From Bacillota bacterium (lineage in GTDB: Bacteria; Bacillota; Clostridia; Christensenellales; Pumilibacteraceae): 13,890 bases of DNA. The translations under genes and the position numbers were made by a program. The notes below the pieces were generated by a model, which was given only the letters and a program-made list of their open reading frames with translations, had not been told where the DNA came from and did no database searches. The stretch covers positions 1-13,890 of the forward strand of contig WQSV01000023.1 in assembly GCA_009787685.1 (NCBI GenBank), read 5' to 3'. This document shows positions 5,353 to 12,789 of this stretch, one piece after another (position 1 is the first letter of the stretch; each line of letters starts with the position of its first letter).

Positions 5353-6171
5353 ATGGCAAAAATAATCGCTATTGCAAATCAAAAAGGTGGTGTCGGCAAA
5401 ACCACAACAACAATCAATCTGGCTTCGTTCGTTGCTTATATGGGCAAGCGTGTTCTTGTTATTGATCTTGACCCGCAAGGAAATTCATCGAGTGGTTTGG
5501 GTATTGATAAACACAAGCTAGAGTTCAGTATTTATGGAGTTCTTCTCGGCGATTGCACCGCTCGCCAAGCAACAATCGAAACTCGAGTTCCAAACCTTTT
5601 CATCATGCCAGCAAACAATCATCTTTCGGGCGCTGAAATTGAATTGACAAGTTCAGTTGACCGCGAAAGTGTTTTGAAAAAAGTTCTTGAACCCCTTCAT
5701 GACAAATATGACTACATATTCATTGACTGTGCGCCATCTTTAGCACTGCTCACTGTCAACGCATTAACAGCTGCGAACTCTGTCCTAATCACAATCGCTT
5801 GCGAGTTCTTCGCTCTTGAAGGTCTCTCTCGCCTTATGAACACAATCAAATCAATTAAAAACCTTGACCTTAATAAAGAACTTGATGTTGAGGGTGTTGT
5901 TATGACACTCTTTGACGGGCGCTCAAGCGTTACCCAAATGCGTGCAGAAGAAGTTTCAAAATTTTTTGGAAAGCGCGTTTTCCAAACAAAAATTCCTCGA
6001 AACATAAAATTGAGTGAAGCCCCGTCCTATGGCCTTCCAATAATGCAATTCGACCCAAAAAGCACAGGCGCATTAGCCTATTATCAGCTAGCTCTTGAAT
6101 TTTTAACAAGAAACAAAGAGAAATTTACGCCGATCGAAAACATGTCAAAACTAAAAGTGAAACTAGACTAG
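5353..6171 (+). CDS. parA: ParA/Soj-family chromosome partitioning ATPase, orphan
   Basis: A 272-residue member of the ParA/MinD deviant Walker A ATPases. These bind ATP as dimers on the nucleoid and move ParB-parS complexes. Visible features are the Walker A KGGVGKTT (11-18) with signature lysine K11, the A' motif DLDPQGN (38-44), Walker B YIFIDCAPSL (about 120-130), and IPRNIKLSEAPSYGLPI near the C-terminus, which is typical of Soj. The length is close to the ~255-270 of chromosomal Soj. The usual parB neighbour is missing: the next gene is dihydrofolate reductase after 136 bp with no parB reading frame. The start codon coincides with the predicted transcription start and has no Shine-Dalgarno site, so the mRNA is probably leaderless. 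Because parB is absent, a role other than partition cannot be excluded. Confidence 0.93.
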   Translation: MAKIIAIANQKGGVGKTTTTINLASFVAYMGKRVLVIDLDPQGNSSSGLGIDKHKLEFSIYGVLLGDCTARQATIETRVPNLFIMPANNHLSGAEIELTSSVDRESVLKKVLEPLHDKYDYIFIDCAPSLALLTVNALTAANSVLITIACEFFALEGLSRLMNTIKSIKNLDLNKELDVEGVVMTLFDGRSSVTQMRAEEVSKFFGKRVFQTKIPRNIKLSEAPSYGLPIMQFDPKSTGALAYYQLALEFLTRNKEKFTPIENMSKLKVKLD

Positions 6172-6227
6172 GGTTCTCTTAGTTCTCTTATCAAAAAGAA
6201 TTGTCGTGCCAAATGTCTCTTTCCCAG

Positions 6228-6245
6228 CTTACTCCATGCCAAATG
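6228..6245 (-). repeat. Dispersed short repeat, TTTGGCATG type, copy 2
   Basis: On the minus strand it reads CATTTGGCATGGAGTAAG, identical at 16 of 18 bases to 1439-1456. It lies in the 136-bp gap between parA and the DHFR gene. That gap also carries GTTCTCTTA twice in tandem near 6173-6192. Confidence 0.45.
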
Positions 6246-6307
6246 AGGTTTTTAGACCCGTCATTGGAGGTTGTAAATTTTAAAATCAAACAAAAGGAAA
6301 ACAAAAC

Positions 6308-6808
6308 ATGATAGCAATCGTAGCAGTAGATAATGAATTCGGAATTGGGTGTGAAAATGACCTTCTTTATTCAATTCCAGAAGACATGCAATTTTTCAAA
6401 GAAAAGACAATGAATAAAGTTGTCGTCATGGGCTATGCAACGCTCATTTCTTTGCCGAACAGCAAACCATTGAAAAACAGAACAAACATAGTCCTTGTCA
6501 AAGAACAAGATGTCAAAATCGAGGGAGCAACAGTCGTTCATTCAATCGAAGAACTTTTGGAAGAAACAGAGAAGTATTCAAAAGACGATGTCTTCGTCAT
6601 GGGTGGCGGACAAGTCTACGCTCAGCTTTTGCCGTTTTGCCACAAGGCGTTCATCACTAAAATAAAAGGCATGAAAAAAGCCGACACATTCTTCCCAAAC
6701 ATCGACCAGATGTCAAATTGGAAAATTGCAACAGCTTCTGAAGAAAAACAACACGAAGAATTCACTTTCACATTCAACACTTATGTCAACGATTGTGTCA
6801 AAACTTAA
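6308..6808 (+). CDS. folA: Dihydrofolate reductase
   Basis: DHFR reduces dihydrofolate to tetrahydrofolate with NADPH and supports thymidylate and purine synthesis. The 166-residue length is normal for the family. MIAIVAVDNEFGIGCENDLLYSIPEDMQFFKEKT matches the N-terminal strand, the Met20-like loop, and the helix with the acidic residue (the D of PEDM) that protonates substrate. VFVMGGGQVYAQLLP is the conserved GG nucleotide-binding segment. The usual MGRxTxESLP block reads MGYATLISLPNSKPL here, so the Arg that often contacts the NADPH phosphate is replaced. The usual Trp before the PxD motif is Tyr. These changes may alter cofactor or antifolate binding. The ribosome site AAAGGAAAA lies upstream. 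No thymidylate synthase gene is adjacent. Confidence 0.9.
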   Translation: MIAIVAVDNEFGIGCENDLLYSIPEDMQFFKEKTMNKVVVMGYATLISLPNSKPLKNRTNIVLVKEQDVKIEGATVVHSIEELLEETEKYSKDDVFVMGGGQVYAQLLPFCHKAFITKIKGMKKADTFFPNIDQMSNWKIATASEEKQHEEFTFTFNTYVNDCVKT

Positions 6809-6879
6809 TCCAATATCAAACACAAACCTAATTTCAAGTTATGAATAGTCAATCATCAAAAAGTAGTAAGACCCGCCCT

Positions 6880-6898
6880 CATGACAAATTGTGAGTCA
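6880..6898. repeat. Dispersed short repeat, ATGACAAATTG type, copy 2
   Basis: CATGACAAATTGTGAGTCA here differs at two bases from 3572-3590. It lies 39 bp before the PH-domain gene, in its leader. Confidence 0.45.
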
Positions 6899-6936
6899 GT
6901 TAACTAAGAGAGAAAAAAACAGAGGAGAAAAACATC

Positions 6937-7476
6937 ATGGAAAACAACGTGGCAACTGAAAACATTTTAATTCCAAACATTGATAAAGAAACGGAACAGC
7001 TCTTTACAAACATTCTTGAAAGAGGAGAGAGAGTCATCAGAACTTATCGTCCAAATCGCAAAGCGGTTTGGTGGGAAGTTCTTTTTCCAATCCTAGTCAT
7101 GCCGTTCCTTTGGCCGTTCGTGATTTTCATTTTTCCAATTCTTATTCCAGTCGTGAAAGCCTATCTCAAAAAAAGAGCCTATGCAATAACCGACAGAAGA
7201 ATTCTTGTTCGTGGAGGAATCATTGGAGTCGATTTCAAGTCACTCAAAATCAATTCAATCAACGCCTCAACGGTTCATGTCGGATTGATTGACAACATCG
7301 CAAAACAAAATACGGGAACGATTGAGTTCGGCTCACCTTCAACACCAATAGGAGTTAAAGATGCATCTGGAATGAAAGCAAATCCGTTTATCTTTCATTA
7401 TATTCCATCTCCCTATGACGAACTAAGAGATATTCAAGAACACATCGACGCAATCCAAGACGCAGATAAAAAATAA
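6937..7476 (+). CDS. Bacterial PH-domain (YdbS-like) membrane protein
   Basis: A 179-residue protein of unknown cellular role. After a soluble N-terminal stretch with an ERGERVIRTYRPNRKAVW block (28-45), a hydrophobic region at about 44-75 (VLFPILVMPFLWPFVIFIFPILIPVV) can span the membrane once or as a hairpin. It is followed by KKRAYAITDRRILVRGGIIGVDFKSLKINSI (about 77-107), the characteristic start of the bPH2/YdbS fold ('Y.iT..Ril...G'). A second beta part ends in an acidic helix (YDELRDIQEHIDAIQDADKK). Such proteins are membrane-anchored scaffolds of uncertain function. AGAGGAG upstream of the ATG fixes the start. The gap to the preceding gene is 128 bp with one short dispersed repeat. 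No terminator is clear after it. Confidence 0.8.
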   Translation: MENNVATENILIPNIDKETEQLFTNILERGERVIRTYRPNRKAVWWEVLFPILVMPFLWPFVIFIFPILIPVVKAYLKKRAYAITDRRILVRGGIIGVDFKSLKINSINASTVHVGLIDNIAKQNTGTIEFGSPSTPIGVKDASGMKANPFIFHYIPSPYDELRDIQEHIDAIQDADKK

Positions 7477-7506
7477 AAAAATATCAATATTATGTTGGCA
7501 ATTCAC

Positions 7507-7535
7507 TTGCAATTGCTTTTCAAATACTATATACT
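7507..7535 (+). promoter_or_regulatory. Promoter of galT unit
   Basis: TTGCAA (7507-7512), a 17-bp spacer, and TATACT (7530-7535). The predicted start is near 7542, giving a leader of about 174 nt. The -35 and upstream spacer share the string CTTGCAATT-GCTTTTCAA with the parA promoter. Confidence 0.8.
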
Positions 7536-7545
7536 ATTATCAATG

Positions 7546-7584
7546 AGAAACCAAATTTGAGCCAAAATGCCAAATCTGGTTTCT
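7546..7584 (+). promoter_or_regulatory. Stable hairpin at the 5' end of the galT leader
   Basis: AGAAACCA-A-ATTTG (7546-7559) pairs with CAAAT-C-TGGTTTCT (7571-7584). This gives thirteen pairs with one A/C mismatch and an 11-nt loop. It starts a few bases after the predicted transcription start. No T-tract follows. It could protect the 5' end, bind a regulator as DNA, or control the leader; none of these is shown by the sequence. Confidence 0.6.
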
Positions 7585-7601
7585 TAAATTTATATGGAGA
7601 A

Positions 7602-7704
7602 AAGTTTGGAGTGTGAAGTTTGGAGTGGTGAAGTTTGGAGTGATGGATAAAAAATAAAATATCCTAGCCCAACATTCACGCTCCAAACTTCACACTCCAA
7701 ACTT
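7602..7704. repeat. Heptamer-arm repeat element 4 in the galT leader: 24-bp perfect inverted repeat
   Basis: Bases 7602-7625 are the exact reverse complement of 7681-7704. The arm is built of alternating 7-mers AGTTTGG and AGTGTGA. A third half-copy (AAGTTTGGAGTG) lies at 7631-7642, so the right arm can pair with more than one partner. The centre GGATAAAAAATAAAATATCC at 7645-7664 has the GGATA...TATC(C) palindrome seen in element 1. The element ends 11 bp before the galT ATG. Confidence 0.85.
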
Positions 7705-7715
7705 AAAACAAACAA

Positions 7716-9113
7716 ATGGCAATCTACCCATCTATTGAAAAACTGTTGTATTATGGACGCGAGCATCTAATGCTGGACGACCTTGACTATATCTATGCGC
7801 GAAACCTCTTGTTGGACGCACTCAAATTGAACGAATATGTTCAATACGAAATTGACACTGAAAGTATTGATATTTTGACATGTCCGGACGAGGTGTTGAC
7901 TCCAATTGTTGATTATGCGATTTCTCAAAAAATCACAACAGAATCAGAACGTGACGCTTTTGGCGACATGATAATGAACCTTATCACAAAGCGCCCATCA
8001 GAGGTCACGGACTTTTTCTTGATGAATCACCGCAAATATCAAATCAAAGCGTTCGAATGGCTTTATGACTATTCTTTTAAATCTGACTTCATCAAAGGCA
8101 GACGCGTTTTGGAAAACAAACATTGGGAAGCAAAAGCAACAAAAGGCAAAATTGAAATCAACATCAATTCGCAAGTGAATGAAGCAACTGGAAAAGGTTC
8201 AAAATATCCAGAATGCTATCTTTGCAAAGAAAACGAAGGATTCATGGGCGCAAGAACACTCAGAACTATTCCTGTCACTCTTTCTGACGAAGAATGGTTT
8301 TGGCAATACTTTCCGCAAAACTACTTTTATCAAAGTGGAGCGTTAACGAGTGCGGAACACCACCCAATGCATCTTGATGCAAGGGCTCTTCACAAAATGC
8401 TTGAGTTTTGCGATTTTGCCCCAAGCTTTTTCGCAGGTTATAACACTTTGTCAAATCCATCTCATGAGCATTTTATGGGTGGAGCAAAAGTTCTTCCTCT
8501 TTTCAAAGCACCGAATTTAAAAAACTACAAATGTTCAGCATCTCCATATATTGAGATTTCAGAACTAGACTGGTATGGTAATGTCTTGAGTTTTTCCTAC
8601 ACAAACAAAGAACACCTCTCAAACTTTGTCATTGAAGTCATCAACAAATGGCTTGAATACAACGCTGACAAAATCAACGCGGGCGACAACGGAGTTGCGG
8701 TCATTGCAAGAAGAAGTCAAGACCAAAAATACACCCTTGATGTCATCTTTAGAAATCGTGCAATCATTTCAACTGAAGGAACTAATGTTGTTGGTGACCA
8801 TTTTGGATTGCTTGAAGCATGTGGCTACTTTGTTCTTCCATCAAGATTAAAATCACAAATGGAACTAATCGAAAAGTATTTAACGAAAGAATCTCGTTTT
8901 AATTCTGCAAAGCCAGATGAAACTCTTGCGAATATCGTTCCAACTGTTGAAAAACTAATCAAAGAAACTGGCTCAAAAGTGACGCTTGCAGAAGCAAATC
9001 TTAACTTCCGTGATGAAATTGCAAGAATTTGCGAAGGAATCATTGAAAGCTCAAGAGTCTTCCAAAAAGACGAAGATTTTCAAAAATTCCTCGACACACT
9101 TGACATAAAGTAA
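7716..9113 (+). CDS. galT: UDP-glucose--hexose-1-phosphate uridylyltransferase, class II
   Basis: GalT transfers UMP between UDP-glucose and galactose-1-phosphate in the Leloir pathway. The 465-residue length and motifs fit the Bacillota class II family (about 480-500 aa), not the ~350-aa class I enzyme. Visible features are CYLCKENEGF (C167 and C170), RTIPVTLSDEEWFWQYFPQNYF, HHPMHLD, and SHEHFMGG with H250 and H252. The last corresponds to the class II SHDHFQGG box holding the nucleophilic His. The N-terminal IEKLLYYGREHLML...RNLLLDAL also matches the family. The ATG at 7716 has no Shine-Dalgarno site and lies just after a 24-bp hairpin element. The start is nevertheless supported by the N-terminal family match. 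galK and galE are not in the window. The zinc-ribbon gene follows after 43 bp, so the two may share a transcript. Confidence 0.88.
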   Translation: MAIYPSIEKLLYYGREHLMLDDLDYIYARNLLLDALKLNEYVQYEIDTESIDILTCPDEVLTPIVDYAISQKITTESERDAFGDMIMNLITKRPSEVTDFFLMNHRKYQIKAFEWLYDYSFKSDFIKGRRVLENKHWEAKATKGKIEININSQVNEATGKGSKYPECYLCKENEGFMGARTLRTIPVTLSDEEWFWQYFPQNYFYQSGALTSAEHHPMHLDARALHKMLEFCDFAPSFFAGYNTLSNPSHEHFMGGAKVLPLFKAPNLKNYKCSASPYIEISELDWYGNVLSFSYTNKEHLSNFVIEVINKWLEYNADKINAGDNGVAVIARRSQDQKYTLDVIFRNRAIISTEGTNVVGDHFGLLEACGYFVLPSRLKSQMELIEKYLTKESRFNSAKPDETLANIVPTVEKLIKETGSKVTLAEANLNFRDEIARICEGIIESSRVFQKDEDFQKFLDTLDIK

Positions 9114-9156
9114 AAATTAAAAACTAGAAACTGACTAAAAAAAGGAGGAAAGAAAC

Positions 9157-9723
9157 ATGACTTGTAATAACTGTGGCGCACCTTCTGGTGGAGGTAAATT
9201 TTGTCTTTCTTGCGGCTCTCCAGTAGCAAGAATAGAAGAAAACAATAATCAATCGGGACAAATCCCTAATCAATCGGGACAGCCAACAAACAACGGATGG
9301 GGAGCTGATAACCAAAACACATGGGGCGTTCCGAGTCAAAATCAAAATGATCCATGGGGAAACCCCAGTCAAGGAAACCAACAAAACCAATGGGGAACTC
9401 CAAATCAAGGAAATCAGCAAAGCCAATGGGGAACTGGACAAAACAGCGGAACTCCAAGACAAAGAAGAGGAGCGGGTGCTGGACTTGTCCTAGGCATTGT
9501 TGCTATTACTCTCACTGTGGTTGCATGGGCAACACAAATCTATATTGTTGAGTTGATTTTTTCAATTCCAGCTATTATTTTAGCTATGGTTGGATCGATT
9601 ATTGGTGGTGTTCAAATCAAGAAAAAGGGTCCTGTTGGATTGATTTTGAGTCTTGCAGCTTTTGTGTTCGCATTAGTCACCACCATTTTATTCATGGTTT
9701 GGACAGCGCAACACTTCTATTAA
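9157..9723 (+). CDS. Zinc-ribbon, Gln/Asn/Trp-repeat membrane protein (188 aa)
   Basis: Function is unknown. Residues 1-22 hold a zinc ribbon with C3-x2-C6 and C16-x2-C19. Residues about 28-105 are a low-complexity, presumably disordered Gln/Asn/Gly/Trp/Pro region with repeats around NQWGTPNQGNQQ. From residue 108 to the end there are about three hydrophobic membrane segments (GAGLVLGIVAITLTVVAW; IVELIFSIPAIILAMVGSIIGGV; GLILSLAAFVFALVTTILFMVW). The second and third are joined by a KKKG loop. Proteins with an N-terminal zinc ribbon, a flexible linker and a small DUF4190-like membrane domain are common in Gram-positive bacteria. An excellent ribosome site AAAGGAGGAAAG lies before the ATG. It sits 43 bp after galT and 28 bp before recF, probably in one transcript with both. 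Confidence 0.85.
   Translation: MTCNNCGAPSGGGKFCLSCGSPVARIEENNNQSGQIPNQSGQPTNNGWGADNQNTWGVPSQNQNDPWGNPSQGNQQNQWGTPNQGNQQSQWGTGQNSGTPRQRRGAGAGLVLGIVAITLTVVAWATQIYIVELIFSIPAIILAMVGSIIGGVQIKKKGPVGLILSLAAFVFALVTTILFMVWTAQHFY
9370..9441 (+). repeat. Two tandem 36-bp coding repeats
   Basis: Units 9370-9405 and 9406-9441 both start CAAGGAAA and contain CCAATGGGGAACT. They differ mainly at third positions and at the end. They encode the QGNQQ(N/S)QWGT repeats of the linker, and a more diverged unit precedes them. The unit length is a multiple of 3, so copy-number change would keep the frame. Confidence 0.7.
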
Positions 9724-9751
9724 TCTTTCAAAATATTTTGAATCAGAGGAT

Positions 9752-10912
9752 ATGCTTTTAAAATCTCTACAACTTAAAAATTTTCGTTCTTACGAAAAGG
9801 CAAGCATTCAGTTTAGCGATGGACTGAATGTTTTTCTAGGGCAGAACGCTCAAGGCAAAACAAATTTGATTGAAGCAGTTCTCCTCTCAAGCATTGGAAA
9901 AAGCTTTCGAGCATCAAAAGACAAAGAGATGATAAAATTTAATTCGGATCACGCCCATGTTTCAACAATTGTTAAAAACGATGGGGGAGAGGAAAAAGTT
10001 GATGTTCATCTTTTCGCAAACAAAAAAAAGTCAATACTCATTAATGACGTTAGCATTTTGAAGGTTGGCGAACTCATGGGGGTTGTCCCAACAGTCATCT
10101 TCACCCCAAAAGAATTAAAAATCGTGCAATCTTCACCAAGTGAAAGACGTGCCTTCCTTGATATTGCGCTCTCGCAAATGTCAAAAGGCTATTTTTATGC
10201 TTTAATGCGCTATGAAAAAATTCTTTCCCAACGCAACAAACTGTTAAAATCAGGAAAGGCGGAAGAGCGATCACTCATCGTTTGGGACGAGCAACTCGCG
10301 AATGAAGGTGCGAAAATAATTAATCAAAGACGTGCCTACATAGAACGATTGAAAAAATTATCCCATGATGCACATCTTTTTCTCTCCGATGGAAAAGAAG
10401 AGTTGCATCTTGAATATCTTTCCATTGATGGCGAGGACCAAAACGAAATCGCAACAAATTTTGAAAAAATTCTCATGGCCGACAGAGACAAAGATTTGAG
10501 GTTGGGCTACACGAACTCGGGAGTCCATAAAGACGATATCAAATTGTTAATTCAGTGTGGAGAGTGGAGTGTGGAGAGTGGAGAGGAGGATGAAAATAAT
10601 TTGACAGTTGCCCCAAACTTCAAACTTCAAACTTCAAACTTGATTGACATTCGCTCTTTTGGCTCGCAAGGACAACAAAGAACAGCGGCACTCGCACTAA
10701 AAATCGCAGAACTAGAGCTTTTTGCCAGCCACAAAAAAGAACATCCAATTTTACTGCTTGATGATGTTCTTTCTGAACTGGACAAAACGCGAGCAAAAAA
10801 ACTACTCGAAAAAGTTTCAGTTTTTCAAACTTTAATAACAACAACCCATCTTGATTTTGAAGTCGAAGCAAAGATTTTCAAAGTGAACAAAGGAGAAGTT
10901 AGTGAGGATTAG
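9752..10912 (+). CDS. recF: DNA replication and repair protein RecF with an in-frame insertion
   Basis: RecF is the SMC-like ATPase that, with RecO and RecR, helps load RecA on gapped DNA. Visible features are the N-terminal LKSLQLKNFRSYEKA, Walker A GQNAQGKT (30-37), the conserved SPSERRAFLDIALSQ, SGVHKDD (about 258-264), the signature FGSQGQQRTAALALK, and Walker B ILLLDDVLSELD. All are canonical. The 386-residue length exceeds the usual ~360-370. The excess lies at about residues 268-297, between KLLI and IDIRSFGSQ, where other RecF proteins have a short turn. That segment is encoded by heptamer repeats. AGAGGA is only 1 bp before the ATG, too close for an ideal ribosome site. The gene follows the zinc-ribbon gene by 28 bp. 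dnaA, dnaN and gyrB, frequent recF neighbours near oriC, are not present. Confidence 0.93.
   Translation: MLLKSLQLKNFRSYEKASIQFSDGLNVFLGQNAQGKTNLIEAVLLSSIGKSFRASKDKEMIKFNSDHAHVSTIVKNDGGEEKVDVHLFANKKKSILINDVSILKVGELMGVVPTVIFTPKELKIVQSSPSERRAFLDIALSQMSKGYFYALMRYEKILSQRNKLLKSGKAEERSLIVWDEQLANEGAKIINQRRAYIERLKKLSHDAHLFLSDGKEELHLEYLSIDGEDQNEIATNFEKILMADRDKDLRLGYTNSGVHKDDIKLLIQCGEWSVESGEEDENNLTVAPNFKLQTSNLIDIRSFGSQGQQRTAALALKIAELELFASHKKEHPILLLDDVLSELDKTRAKKLLEKVSVFQTLITTTHLDFEVEAKIFKVNKGEVSED
10555..10641. repeat. Heptamer-arm element inserted in frame within recF
   Basis: The left arm is GTGTGGA, GAGTGGA, GTGTGGA, GAGTGGA (10555-10582) plus a decayed unit GAGGAGG. The right arm is four exact CAAACTT units (10614-10641). 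The reverse complement of the right unit, GTTTGAA with rotation, matches GTGTGGA at 5 of 7 bases. With one G-U wobble, 6 of 7 positions can pair in RNA. The reading frame is kept, and the inserted residues (CGEWSVESGEED...NFKLQTSNL) have no counterpart in ordinary RecF. Confidence 0.75.
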
Positions 10913-10959
10913 TAGCATTAATTTTCAATGTTCTTCCCAACAAACACTGCTCAAAAAAC

Positions 10960-10994
10960 TTCACAATCATTATGCATCGTAATTGTGAATTGAA
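10960..10994. repeat. Decayed short inverted repeat before the ABC exporter gene
   Basis: TTCACAAT (10960-10967) and ATTGTGAA (10982-10989) are exact inverted repeats around TATGCAT-like sequence. Seven-base periodicity is faint (TCACAAT, CATTATG, CATCGTA, ATTGTGA, ATTGAAA). It ends about 6 bp before the start codon, as elements 2 and 4 do. Membership of the heptamer family is tentative. Confidence 0.4.
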
Positions 10995-11000
10995 ACAAAA

Positions 11001-12785
11001 ATGCAAACAATAAGCAATTCATTTAAATACGCGAAAAAATACCTTCCTGCATATCTGGGAATTATCCTGTGTGGGCTTATTTTCGTGACCACTTTGACGC
11101 TCACTCCCCAAATACCTCAACTAATCGTAGACAGACTTATCTATCCAGTTCTTGGAGGGGAGGTTCAATATGCTGAGGGGAATATTTTCGCATTCGCCTT
11201 GAACGGATTTTCAGAAACAGACTACATTGGGATGTTTATCACGCTTCTCGCAATCCTACTCTCCCTATTGCTGTTTCGCTATGTTTCATTCTATGTCCGC
11301 GGTAATTTGCAAGAAGCATATGGAGTGAAACTAGAACTCGACTTTCGTCACTTGTCCTATCAAAAAATGCTAAGAGATGGAGAAGGGCTAAAAGGCAACA
11401 GAACAATGGGTGACATGATGAGCATTCTCAATTCTGACCCAGCAAGGGTTAAGGATTTTTGGTCTCGTCACATAACAATGTTTATTGACCAAATCTACAT
11501 AGCAATCCTTGCAATCATTTTCCTCTCGCTCATTCACCCTTTAACAATAATCATACCACTGACTTGTGGAGTCGGTTTCGTCATTTTGGCGCTTTCCTAT
11601 GTTAAAAAAGAAAAGAAATATTTTGGCAAAATTCGAGATGCCCAAGCGGATTTAAATTCAGTAGTCACCGAGAACATCAACGGTGTTCGGATTATTCGTT
11701 CCTATGCTAGTGAAAAAATTGAAGAAAGAAAATTTGTCAAAAAGTCTGAAAATTTTCGCAACAGTTTCGTCTCCCAAACAAAAATGATGACGAAATACGA
11801 AGCGATTTTCAGAGTGTTGATTTTGTCTTCAATTGTTTCTTCAATGGCTCTTGGAGTCTATCTTGCCGCAACGAACAGCATAACAGTCGGACAATTTGCA
11901 ACCTTCAATGCATATGTCATCATGATTGGCTTCGCATTTGACCATGCAGCAAAAGTAGTTGGGCAAGTCCAACATTGTTTCGTCTGTGGAAGAAGAATGT
12001 TCGATTTTATTAACGAAGAAGACGAAATAAAAAACATTGAAAATCCAAAAACAATAGAGGGAAAACCAAGCATTGAAATCAAAAATATATCAGTCAACTA
12101 TGGCGAAAAAAAAGTATTAAGTGACATTTCTTTTTCTCTTCCGCATGGGAAAAAAGTTGGAATAATGGGGAAGACTGGGGCTGGGAAATCAGTTCTGTTG
12201 CGAATCCTGTCAAGACTCAAAGATGTTGAACAAGGCGAAATAACCATAAATGGTGACCTCATAAGAGATATCGACATTGAAAATGTTCGGGCGCAGTTCT
12301 CGGTGGTCTTTCAAGAGGTGTTTTTGTTCTCCAACACAATTGACGCAAACATGGCATATTTTAATCCCGAAACCCCAAAAGAAGATGTCGTGAAAGCGTC
12401 AAAAATTTCTCAAGCTCATGAATTCGTTGAACACCTTTTAGACGGCTATGAAACAGTGATTGGAGAAAAAGGGTTAGGATTATCAGGCGGACAAAAGCAA
12501 CGTGTTTCGATCGCAAGAGCCCTTCTCAAAAACGCTCCAATTTTGATTCTTGATGATTGCACAAGTGCTTTAGACCTAGCAACCGAAAGAAAAATTTTGG
12601 ATGGGATATTCAATGAGTATGGAGAGCATTCCCTAGTCATTTCTTCCCATCGAGTCGCAAGTGTGATGCATTGCGATGAAATACTATTTCTTGAAAACGG
12701 AAAAGTCGTTGAAAGGGGAACTCACGATGAGCTTGTCGCCCTTGGTGGAAAATATCACGAAATTCACAACGCACAAAAAGGATAA
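11001..12785 (+). CDS. ABC exporter half-transporter with degenerate catalytic site
   Basis: A 594-residue membrane-spanning export ATPase (type IV ABC, MsbA/LmrA-like). Residues 1 to about 330 form the transmembrane domain with some six hydrophobic segments and an extended first extracellular loop (YPVLGGEVQYAEGNIFAFALNG). Residues about 350-590 are the ATPase: Walker A GKTGAGKS (390-397), Q-loop VVFQEVFLF, signature LSGGQKQR (494-501), Walker B ILILDD with D518, D-loop SALD, and switch His H550 in SSHR. The residue after D518 is D519 where active ATPases have Glu. This Glu-to-Asp change is typical of the degenerate-site subunit of heterodimeric exporters such as BmrC or LmrC. The probable partner begins at 13502-13526, with one gene between. 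The substrate is unknown. No Shine-Dalgarno site precedes the ATG. Confidence 0.92.
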   Translation: MQTISNSFKYAKKYLPAYLGIILCGLIFVTTLTLTPQIPQLIVDRLIYPVLGGEVQYAEGNIFAFALNGFSETDYIGMFITLLAILLSLLLFRYVSFYVRGNLQEAYGVKLELDFRHLSYQKMLRDGEGLKGNRTMGDMMSILNSDPARVKDFWSRHITMFIDQIYIAILAIIFLSLIHPLTIIIPLTCGVGFVILALSYVKKEKKYFGKIRDAQADLNSVVTENINGVRIIRSYASEKIEERKFVKKSENFRNSFVSQTKMMTKYEAIFRVLILSSIVSSMALGVYLAATNSITVGQFATFNAYVIMIGFAFDHAAKVVGQVQHCFVCGRRMFDFINEEDEIKNIENPKTIEGKPSIEIKNISVNYGEKKVLSDISFSLPHGKKVGIMGKTGAGKSVLLRILSRLKDVEQGEITINGDLIRDIDIENVRAQFSVVFQEVFLFSNTIDANMAYFNPETPKEDVVKASKISQAHEFVEHLLDGYETVIGEKGLGLSGGQKQRVSIARALLKNAPILILDDCTSALDLATERKILDGIFNEYGEHSLVISSHRVASVMHCDEILFLENGKVVERGTHDELVALGGKYHEIHNAQKG

Positions 12786-12789
12786 TTTT

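Noticed and set aside
7602..7704. CRISPR array or leader
   Set aside because: The repeats are 7 bp long, tandem without spacers, and arranged as inverted arms; no cas genes are present.
10555..10641. Frameshift or assembly error in recF
   Set aside because: The frame and all conserved motifs continue normally on both sides; the extra segment is a multiple-of-three insertion.
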